This document shows positions 1 to 4,468 of a stretch of DNA of 6,320 nucleotides, piece after piece. The DNA lies in assembly GCA_031418395.1 (NCBI GenBank), contig JANOXL010000060.1:1-6320 (forward strand), written 5' to 3'. The notes beneath the pieces are model-generated. The model had not been told where the DNA came from. It ran no database searches and was given only the letters and a program-made list of their open reading frames with translations. Positions within the stretch are counted from its first letter, which is position 1, and every line of letters starts with the position of its first letter. Source of the DNA: JANYCG01 sp031418395 (lineage in GTDB: Bacteria > Pseudomonadota > Gammaproteobacteria > Burkholderiales > Burkholderiaceae_C). The position numbers and the translations under genes were made by a program.

Positions 1-400
1 GGTTCTCAAAGGTGTCGGCGATAGGCGCTATAGCTGACAACAGCGCTGCACTCACCATGATGCGGCGATCACGATGGTTTGCCGGAAACAGCCGCGACGC
101 CCACAACAAGGCTGCCACGTGCAGCACCAGCACGGTCAGAATGAATACATGGTCAATGAACTGCGTGCGCAGGTACAAATCCATCGTGCCCCACTCAACG
201 AGTTGCGCGTACCAGCCCTTGAGCTGAGCCGCATTGAAAGAAAGTTGCGCCTGAAAATAAGGCACTGGGAAGCGCGAAAGCGCATAACTCTCATTGAGCC
301 AGTTGGTTGCGAGTGTGTTGGTTACCAAGGCTAATGTGAAAAGCGCACCCAACCAGAGAGTCTTTGGGCGATGAAGCAGATACGTGAACAGCGCGGCCAT
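1..400 (-). CDS. Partial integral membrane protein of unknown function (C-terminus beyond the left edge)
   Basis: Reading leftward from the ATG at 400-398 gives 133 codons with no stop before the edge, so the 3' part is missing. Two hydrophobic segments are clear, about residues 14-32 and 83-101, and a third begins near 115 and leads into APIADTFEN. Between the first two lies a polar stretch of about 50 residues containing WYAQLVEWGTMD and YLRTQFIDH. A membrane segment followed by a D-x-x-EN motif is a pattern I associate with small uncharacterised multi-pass proteins of Proteobacteria, but I cannot name the family. The frame stays open upstream of 400. I chose this ATG because it sits directly before the first membrane segment and the upstream codons are hydrophilic and compositionally unlike a protein. 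GAAAG nearby is only a weak ribosome binding site. It lies downstream of the vapC remnant on the same strand. No function is assigned. Confidence 0.72.
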   Translation of the reverse strand, partial: MAALFTYLLHRPKTLWLGALFTLALVTNTLATNWLNESYALSRFPVPYFQAQLSFNAAQLKGWYAQLVEWGTMDLYLRTQFIDHVFILTVLVLHVAALLWASRLFPANHRDRRIMVSAALLSAIAPIADTFEN

Positions 401-494
401 AACGAGGTCTTTCAGCGATTGATGATGACCGTGATGGTTACACCCCTGCCCGCTGTTCGGGTCTCGGCCCGGTTGCGATGTATTTCGGTTTGTT

Positions 495-746
495 TCAGGC
501 GGCGTGGCGCGATAACGCGGCGAGTTGCAATCCCGGCAGGCTTTCAAAATCGCTGGTATTCAGCGTGAATGGCACGTAGCCGTGTTCGATGGCTCGTGCC
601 GTTATCCACAGGTCGTTTTAACGGGGTCGGGGCGACCATTCAGCCTGCTTGATGGCTGCCGCGAGCACGCCAAACGCCGAAGATGTGTGGGTTGACACTC
701 CCAGCGTCGGGCGGATTGCCACTTGGCGCAGGTAGGCGGCGCGCAT
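495..746 (-). pseudogene. VapC-type PIN domain toxin remnant, N-terminal half missing, in-frame stop
   Basis: VapC toxins are PIN-fold ribonucleases with four conserved acidic residues. From the ATG at 746 the frame reads 42 codons ending AFGVLAAAIKQAEW and SPRPR, then TAA (620-618). In the same frame it continues NDLWITARAIEHGYV, then NTSDFESLPGL, to TGA at 497-495. This is the usual C-terminal third of a PIN toxin, where NDLWIA carries the third acidic residue and the T-x-N-x-x-DF block carries the last. The usual MLDTN start with the first catalytic Asp, and the second acidic residue, are absent: only about 20 codons precede the AFG helix, against roughly 80 in a full-length protein. It therefore carries two independent lesions, a deletion and a nonsense codon, and cannot encode an active nuclease. 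It starts 7 bp after the small ORF at 754-1011, the normal antitoxin-toxin layout. Confidence 0.8.
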
Positions 747-753
747 GACGCGC

Positions 754-1011
754 TCAGTCAAAGTTATCTTTACTGGCTTTGAGCCAAGCTTCGGCTTGAA
801 TCGGCGCGAGCCTTGGCAAGTCTAGCCCGGCAAGCGCCTGCGATGCCGTCATGGTTCGCTGTAGCGGCATGATTTGAGTAAGTATCGCGTGATCGCGAAG
901 GACGGCCACGGTTTTGCCTGCTTCGTAGGCGGTTAGGACTTCTTGCTTTTCCTCATCTAGCTTGTCGTCGCGTTGACCATGATTTGCAGGGGAGGGGTTT
1001 GATTTAGTCAC
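754..1011 (-). CDS. Small hypothetical protein, possible antitoxin partner of the vapC remnant
   Basis: This 85-residue ORF begins with GTG (1011-1009). No ATG lies further upstream in a sensible place, and no clear Shine-Dalgarno sequence precedes the GTG. The N-terminus is polar and charged (RDDKLDEEKQEVLTAYEAGK). It resembles the EE-x-E-x-L-x-A-x-E-x-G-K opening seen in several CopG/BrnA-like and other small antitoxins. The rest (LQRTMTASQALAGLDLPRLA, then QAEAWLKASKD) I do not recognise. Its position, 7 bp upstream of a PIN-toxin remnant on the same strand, is the main reason to consider it an antitoxin. If so, it is an orphan, since the toxin is broken. It may also be a decayed or chimeric reading frame. 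No DNA-binding fold can be assigned by eye. Confidence 0.5.
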   Translation of the reverse strand: MTKSNPSPANHGQRDDKLDEEKQEVLTAYEAGKTVAVLRDHAILTQIMPLQRTMTASQALAGLDLPRLAPIQAEAWLKASKDNFD

Positions 1012-1105
1012 GGCTTGCGCTCAGGTCGCGTTTGGTGGTTTTGCGGTTCAGGTGGTAATGTTAGAGCGTATTCGGGGGCGCTGAAAACCACAGGTTGCCC
1101 TAACG

Positions 1106-1702
1106 TCATTCCCGAACAATCGGCACTTGCGAACCCCGCGCCGCATTGGCCACTGACTGAAGCAAGTGTCCCGTGCCAGGCTCCACCAGCGCAAAGGTCG
1201 TCAACTTCTTGGTTTGCTCAATGCCTGACTTGAACAGGCACACGCAACTGTGGTGCGGGTGCTGCGCTGATGCATACAGAATGCCATCCAAATTCCTATG
1301 CTGGCAGTCCTGTGCAAACTTCTGACTGATTTCGTATCGCAGGGACTGAAGCACGGGATAGCGTTCCTCCAGACCCCGTAGATCTGCCAGATGCACGCTG
1401 GCACGTGTCTCAAACGTCACCATCGTGCGTTCCAGCAGGCGGTCCCAATGGCAGCTTCGCACCTCGCGGCGGAAGACTGATTCATACAGTGCAGTCTCTG
1501 GCGAATCCGCCAAGTAGGCCGTTGGCTCAGCGGCCAGATCGAATCGTCCCGTCAAACCACCCGTAGGAGCCAAGATATAGCCCCTGAGCCGAACACTGCC
1601 GCGCCGAGCGGTGGCGCGTTGCACGCGGTGCCAGATTTGGTGGGTTGGGAGTTCAACAATTGGCGGGGCGAAGCTGAGCAGGTGTGGGGCTTTGAAGTTC
1701 AT
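1106..1702 (-). CDS. RES-domain toxin of a type II toxin-antitoxin pair
   Basis: RES-domain toxins (MbcT, ParT and relatives) act on NAD+ in the cytoplasm. Characterised members either phosphorolyse or hydrolyse NAD+, or ADP-ribosylate a target such as Prs; which applies here cannot be read from sequence. The 198-residue protein shows the family blocks in order: IWHRVQRA (Arg26), LTGRFD (50-55), AYLADSPETALYESVF (62-77) with the conserved Tyr63 and Glu74, and LDGILYASAQHP (138-149) followed by CVCLF. Length is in the usual range and no lesion is visible. The start ATG lies 8 bp after the stop of the Xre-type antitoxin gene, the standard antitoxin-then-toxin order. GAGG falls about 17 bases before the ATG, inside the antitoxin's last codons, so translation probably depends partly on coupling. 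Expression should be controlled by the antitoxin. Confidence 0.9.
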   Translation of the reverse strand: MNFKAPHLLSFAPPIVELPTHQIWHRVQRATARRGSVRLRGYILAPTGGLTGRFDLAAEPTAYLADSPETALYESVFRREVRSCHWDRLLERTMVTFETRASVHLADLRGLEERYPVLQSLRYEISQKFAQDCQHRNLDGILYASAQHPHHSCVCLFKSGIEQTKKLTTFALVEPGTGHLLQSVANAARGSQVPIVRE

Positions 1703-1710
1703 GAGCGAGG

Positions 1711-2184
1711 TCAGTGATCCTCAGCCGTTGCCAGTGTGAATATCCGATCAGGCGCGATGCCCTGTTCCAGTGCCGCGCGGGGAGTTTGGCCGTCCAACGC
1801 GGCGGCGGGCGACTCCAGAAACGACAGCAATTGCCAGCCATCGTTGGTACCCAGGGCTTTGGCGAGGGGCTGCAACATTGGCCAGATAGCGGGCTCAAAC
1901 TGCCAGCGCGGCAGCTTGAACCCGCGGCGCAAATGGGCCACTCCAATGCAGCGCCCCGCCTTGATCCAGGCGTTGACCGTCACCCGCGTGGTGCCTGCCA
2001 GCTCGGCGGCTTCGTCGGTAGAAATCATGTCGGCAGCGTCCATGCGCTCGCGGCGGTACTGCGCGCCTGAGCGCAACAAGGCTTGCGTTTGCGTGGCTGT
2101 GGCGTAAGGGCTGTCAGTGGAAGAGCCATGGCGCGGCGGGGCGGTTTTGGTGGCAAACGGTGAGTGAAGGGTTAAGGTGTTCAT
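1711..2184 (-). CDS. Xre/MbcA/ParS-type antitoxin with toxin-binding domain
   Basis: With the ATG at 2184 the product has 157 residues. Residues 1-50 are a low-complexity polar leader. A helix-turn-helix follows at about 54-95 (STDEAAELAGTTRVTVNAW, then RRGFKLPRWQF), the DNA-binding part. The C-terminal block, about 105-153, contains GWQLLSFLESP, LDGQTPRAALEQG and IFTLA. This matches the antitoxin/toxin-binding (DUF2384-like) domain that caps RES toxins. It should neutralise the RES protein encoded 8 bp downstream and repress its own promoter, as known for the family. The frame is open to an ATG at 2256, but that start would overlap the preceding ORF and add a non-conserved tail, so I prefer 2184. 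An internal ATG encoding MDAADMIS at residue 48 is another option that would still include the whole helix-turn-helix. No strong ribosome binding site is seen. Confidence 0.85.
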   Translation of the reverse strand: MNTLTLHSPFATKTAPPRHGSSTDSPYATATQTQALLRSGAQYRRERMDAADMISTDEAAELAGTTRVTVNAWIKAGRCIGVAHLRRGFKLPRWQFEPAIWPMLQPLAKALGTNDGWQLLSFLESPAAALDGQTPRAALEQGIAPDRIFTLATAEDH

Positions 2185-2203
2185 GCGAATGTTCTTGAGA
2201 AAT

Positions 2204-2219
2204 CGCGCCTTAGGGCGCG
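2204..2219 (-). promoter_or_regulatory. GC-rich hairpin or operator ahead of the Xre-RES pair
   Basis: A perfect 6-bp inverted repeat with a 4-base loop reads CGCGCC-CTAA-GGCGCG on the minus strand. The loop contains the TAA of the upstream ORF, and the next bases are ATTTCTC. It lies 19-34 bases before the chosen antitoxin start. It could be a weak intrinsic terminator or attenuator, given the incomplete T tract, or the inverted-repeat operator used for antitoxin autoregulation. The sequence does not decide between these. Confidence 0.4.
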
Positions 2220-2557
2220 TTGCGCAGGTTAGGTTTGCCGGACGAGAAAAAGCCACTCAACTTCACAGGTGGCGTTTTAATCGTCCTGATAAAGAGCTTG
2301 GCAAATGCTGACTGGATCAAGCGGTTCACGTGAGATAAATACCTTGCCCAATGTCTGAACAGGTCAGAAACCTGCCAAAGCTCCGCAACCACAGTGTTGT
2401 TGCCTTGAGTTGATCGCACTGCCAGGAAGGCCTTCATCATTGCAGCCGAGATCTTGCTAGGCTCAAAAGGAACCACTGCGTTAATGCCGCGAATGACGAT
2501 CTTGTTGTGCGCCAACGGTTCGTGGCTTAGCGCCTCTGTATCTTCCCAAGTTAGCAT
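2210..2557 (-). CDS. Orphan NrdA-like ATP-cone fragment (gene remnant or small chimeric ORF)
   Basis: Residues 18-57 of this 115-residue ORF are clearly the start of the ATP-cone of the class I ribonucleotide reductase large subunit (NrdA). AVVPFEPSKI (27-36), AMMKAFLAV (39-47) and the following TQG match the betaproteobacterial wording. In the intact enzyme this domain binds ATP or dATP and sets overall activity, and the protein is far longer. Here homology stops near residue 57. The remainder (ELWQVSDLFRHWARYL onward, ending SSGKPNLRNAP) does not resemble NrdA. The expected basic pair after VIR (an RRNG-like sequence) reads RGIN, so one nucleotide-contacting Arg appears lost. AGGGG lies 5 bases before the ATG and a good promoter sits about 55 bp upstream, so it may well be expressed. 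Most likely this is a truncated duplicate of nrdA fused to other sequence. A functional small ATP-cone protein coupled to the downstream toxin-antitoxin pair is the alternative. Confidence 0.7.
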   Translation of the reverse strand: MLTWEDTEALSHEPLAHNKIVIRGINAVVPFEPSKISAAMMKAFLAVRSTQGNNTVVAELWQVSDLFRHWARYLSHVNRLIQSAFAKLFIRTIKTPPVKLSGFFSSGKPNLRNAP

Positions 2558-2612
2558 TTAAGCCCCTAGTTTCACAAACCGCATCTAAGCGCACGGCTTG
2601 TACGTAAGGTGA

Positions 2613-2641
2613 ATATTAGATCAATTCGACTATTTTGTAAA
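2613..2641 (-). promoter_or_regulatory. Sigma70-type promoter for the ATP-cone ORF
   Basis: On the minus strand TTTACA (2641-2636, five of six consensus positions) and TAATAT (2618-2613, four of six) are separated by exactly 17 bases. Transcription would begin near 2606, leaving an untranslated leader of about 50 bases before the ATG at 2557. It is the best promoter I can see ahead of the ATP-cone ORF and the Xre-RES genes, all of which lie downstream on the same strand with short gaps. I see no NrdR box around it, unlike typical nrdA promoters. Confidence 0.5.
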
Positions 2642-2851
2642 GCTCGTTAAGTTGGATCGCTTAGAGAGTGTGCCGTGGAGAGGTCTTCTAGCGGTACTAG
2701 GCCATAAGATGTCGATTCGATTGAAACTAAAAAGTTGAACGAATCTGAGAGTGACGCGTAACCGAAAGGAGGTTGTTACAGTCCAGAATGCCCGAACGGG
2801 GGGAGGTTACTTGCCGGCGTTTGCGCAAGGGGCGGGCACGTGCTAACAACA

Positions 2852-2893
2852 GTAGACCCAACTATTAACATGCATGTTAATAGTTGGGTCTAC
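2852..2893. repeat. Perfect 42-bp palindrome, 21-bp arms, no spacer
   Basis: The left arm begins GTAGACCCAACTATTAAC and ends at 2872. The right arm, 2873-2893, is its exact reverse complement, meeting at CATG-CATG. The symmetry breaks on the next base at each side (A at 2851, A at 2894). Neither strand has a T tract after it, so it is not a standard terminator, although it follows the DUF2147 gene by about 140 bp on the minus strand. It could form a cruciform, or an RNA hairpin if transcribed. Read outward from the centre, the arms look like ACA-TGCA-TGT, which could be two mobile-element ends abutting across a 4-bp spacer. This is inference only. Confidence 0.9.
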
Positions 2894-3033
2894 ACCTTCT
2901 CATTTCATCAAATTTAGAGGACTTTTATATTTTATTGGGCTCTAGGTTTCGTAAAACATGCGTATAGCGCTATATAAAATATAGCAACATGGTCGTATCA
3001 ATTGGCCCATCGTTGCGGCTCCTGGCTCGTGCG

Positions 3034-3489
3034 TTAGGGCCCCGCACTCACTGGCGGCGTTTTCAGGCTGTCGTGGCGGCGCCAGACTTGTTCGCGGCAA
3101 ATGAACAACACACAGCCTTCGACCAGCAAGGTGTTGGGCGATTTGAGCCGCATCGTGGCCTTGTAGGTTTGGCTGTCTTCCGGGTTGTAGATCGAGCCAA
3201 AGTAGACGGCGGTTTTTTCCGCAACCCCTTTGCCCGCAGGCGCGGCGTCGAGTTTCATGCCGCTGATGATGCGTTGCCCGACCAGCGGGCGTTTGTCGCT
3301 GGCGCCGCTGGGCTGCTCGTCCCAGGCCCAAACGATGGTGCCGCAGAGTTTGTCGTCGCAGGGGGCCAACTTAACGCGGGCGCTGAAACCGGGCGTCCAC
3401 CATTCGTCTTGAAAACTCTGGGCCTGGGTCGCCAGACTGTAAAAGAGACTTAAAACCGCAACGAAAGCGACTACAGCGCGGGATTTCAT
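3034..3489 (-). CDS. Exported DUF2147 family protein
   Basis: The 151-residue product starts with a typical Sec signal peptide: MKSR, then a hydrophobic core to about residue 20, with TQA before Q24 as a likely cleavage site. The mature protein should therefore be periplasmic or secreted. DUF2147 marks are visible: VKLAPCDDKLCGTIVW (39-54), the R-x-x-x-G-Q-R-x-x-SG region near 67-77, GSIYNPEDSQTYKATMRL (98-115), and LLVEGCVLFICREQVWRR (121-138). Cysteines 44, 49, 126 and 131 could form disulphides. The family has no firmly known biochemical role and is usually described as a small beta-rich envelope protein. The ATG overlaps the stop of the desaturase gene as ATGA, and AGGAGG (3499-3494) lies 4 bases before it, so it is translationally coupled and probably serves the same process. 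Confidence 0.88.
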   Translation of the reverse strand: MKSRAVVAFVAVLSLFYSLATQAQSFQDEWWTPGFSARVKLAPCDDKLCGTIVWAWDEQPSGASDKRPLVGQRIISGMKLDAAPAGKGVAEKTAVYFGSIYNPEDSQTYKATMRLKSPNTLLVEGCVLFICREQVWRRHDSLKTPPVSAGP

Positions 3490-4301
3490 GCGGCCTCCTG
3501 CGTTGCGCGGGCGTTGTTGGCCGGGGCAGCGTTTAAGAATCGCTCGTTGCCGTTGTCGATATAGGCACGGTCTTCAGTGCCCAGTGCGCGATCCCACCAC
3601 GTGAAGTAGAGCCCAAAATTCCCGCGCCCGCGGGCATGGTGGAAATGGTGGTGCGAGTTGGTGACCAGCCAGCGCAGGCTGCCCTGGGTCGAGGCGCGCC
3701 ACGGCATCAGCTCGTAGCCGCTGTGGCCTATCGCGTTGCGCAGGATCATCCAGGTCAGAAAAATGAACAAGACCACCTCGTGCAGCGGTACCGAATGCAC
3801 CATCAGCACAAAAAAAGTGGCCTGCATCGCCGCTTCAACTGGATGAAAGCTGTAGGCCGCCCAAGGCGTCGGTTGCACAGATTGGTGGTGAACGCTGTGA
3901 AAACGGGCGAAACACCAGGGGCGGTGCAAAAGCCTGTGGGTCCAGTAAAACCACGCGTCGTGCAACACGATGATGAGGGCCAGACTGGCCCACCACCAAA
4001 GCCAGCCGTGGGTGTGCACATCGCCATAAATCTGGGTGAACCCAAGTTTCTCCATGGTGAAAATGAATAGACCACTGGCGGCAAAAATTACCACGGTCGA
4101 CATGGAGTGGCCGAATTCACGCAGCATTTGCCCGGCTTTGGGCGCATCGGGCAAGATTCTGCGGCCAGCAAGTGGTTTGGCGAAGACCCGCCAGACCAGC
4201 AGGTAGACCAAAGCGGCGGCCAAAAAGTAGCGTAAAAAGTCGGCAATGAAGATGCCGGCGGCGATTTTGGGCAGATCGGGCAGTAGTTCAGACAGGCTCA
4301 T
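3486..4301 (-). CDS. Fatty acid hydroxylase/sterol desaturase family membrane protein
   Basis: A 271-residue inner-membrane protein of the non-haem di-iron hydroxylase superfamily, which uses O2 and reducing equivalents to hydroxylate or desaturate lipid chains, sterols or carotenoids. The histidine clusters that bind iron are all present: HDAWFYWTHRLLH (114-126, with H-x-x-x-H at 122-126), HSVHH (135-139) and HHHFHH (217-222). H153 and H193 lie between the clusters, as in the family. Hydrophobic segments are at about 14-40, 68-84, 99-116 and 156-190. Length is normal and no lesion is visible. AAGGA (4312-4308) lies 6 bases before the ATG. The gene lies 167 bp after the araC-type gene on the same strand and overlaps the DUF2147 gene downstream. 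The substrate cannot be read from sequence. Modification of a membrane lipid is the plainest inference. Confidence 0.92.
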   Translation of the reverse strand: MSLSELLPDLPKIAAGIFIADFLRYFLAAALVYLLVWRVFAKPLAGRRILPDAPKAGQMLREFGHSMSTVVIFAASGLFIFTMEKLGFTQIYGDVHTHGWLWWWASLALIIVLHDAWFYWTHRLLHRPWCFARFHSVHHQSVQPTPWAAYSFHPVEAAMQATFFVLMVHSVPLHEVVLFIFLTWMILRNAIGHSGYELMPWRASTQGSLRWLVTNSHHHFHHARGRGNFGLYFTWWDRALGTEDRAYIDNGNERFLNAAPANNARATQEAA

Positions 4302-4325
4302 GGGGTTTCCTTAAGGTCAATTCAA

Positions 4326-4423
4326 TGTCCGAAGCCGATATGGCTGCGGAGGAGTCAAGCTTAGGAAAACGCGAGGTTTTTATCTCGCCGATTGATGGGC
4401 CGATCTGGCTGATTTGTCCGAAG
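4326..4423 (-). promoter_or_regulatory. Two direct copies of TGTCCGAAG upstream of the desaturase gene, candidate operators
   Basis: The 9-mer TGTCCGAAG occurs on the plus strand at 4326-4334 and 4415-4423, 89 bp apart. On the minus strand this reads CTTCGGACA twice in the gap between the AraC-type gene and the desaturase start. AraC-family proteins commonly bind direct repeats ahead of a target gene, so these are candidate sites. The near copy lies only about 25 bases before the desaturase start codon. I cannot place a confident promoter in the gap. Confidence 0.35.
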
Positions 4424-4468
4424 ATGTCGCCGAATTCTGAAAGTCAGGCCTCGGCCTTGCGCAAAATC

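Larger units (their letters stand above)
2558..3033. other. Gene-free interval with palindromes and an AT-rich stretch
   Basis: No reading frame on either strand in this 476-bp stretch shows recognisable protein features. It holds the leftward promoter at 2613-2641, a group of short palindromes (GCCGGC at 2813-2818, TTGCGCAA at 2821-2828, GCACGTGC at 2836-2843, TATAGCGCTATA at 2963-2974), and the 42-bp palindrome described separately. Bases about 2894-2990 are much richer in A and T than the rest of the window. I see no tRNA-like or rRNA sequence. It separates the DUF2147 gene from the toxin-antitoxin side and may mark a recombination boundary. Confidence 0.55.

Noticed and set aside
1035..1091. 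GTGGTTTT and AAAACCAC as an 8-bp inverted repeat between the RES gene and the next ORF
   Set aside because: The 41-base loop and lack of a T tract make a terminator unlikely, and the match could be chance.
1714..2107. Plus-strand frames opposite the antitoxin gene
   Set aside because: The minus strand encodes a recognisable helix-turn-helix and toxin-binding domain; the plus-strand products look like composition artefacts.
2185..2256. Extended start of the Xre-type antitoxin at ATG 2256
   Set aside because: It would overlap the upstream ORF and the hairpin and add a non-conserved segment.
2788..2868. A 26-codon plus-strand frame from ATG 2788, after a strong AAAGGAGG at 2765-2772
   Set aside because: The gap of 15 bases from the ribosome-binding-like sequence to the ATG is too long. 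The peptide is arginine-rich and featureless, and its stop falls inside the palindrome.
495..2900. An integron cassette array, suggested by several small genes on one strand and attC-like core matches in the palindrome
   Set aside because: No series of imperfect attC repeats separates the genes and no integron integrase is present. The only candidate is a perfect palindrome, which attC sites are not.
3029..3047. GTGCG/CGCAC stem across the DUF2147 stop codon as a terminator
   Set aside because: The stem is only 5 bp with a 9-base loop and no T run follows on the minus strand.
2942..3453. A minus-strand frame at 2942-3331 and a plus-strand frame at 2989-3453
   Set aside because: Both overlap the DUF2147 gene, which has a signal peptide, family motifs and a ribosome binding site. 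The alternatives have none of these.
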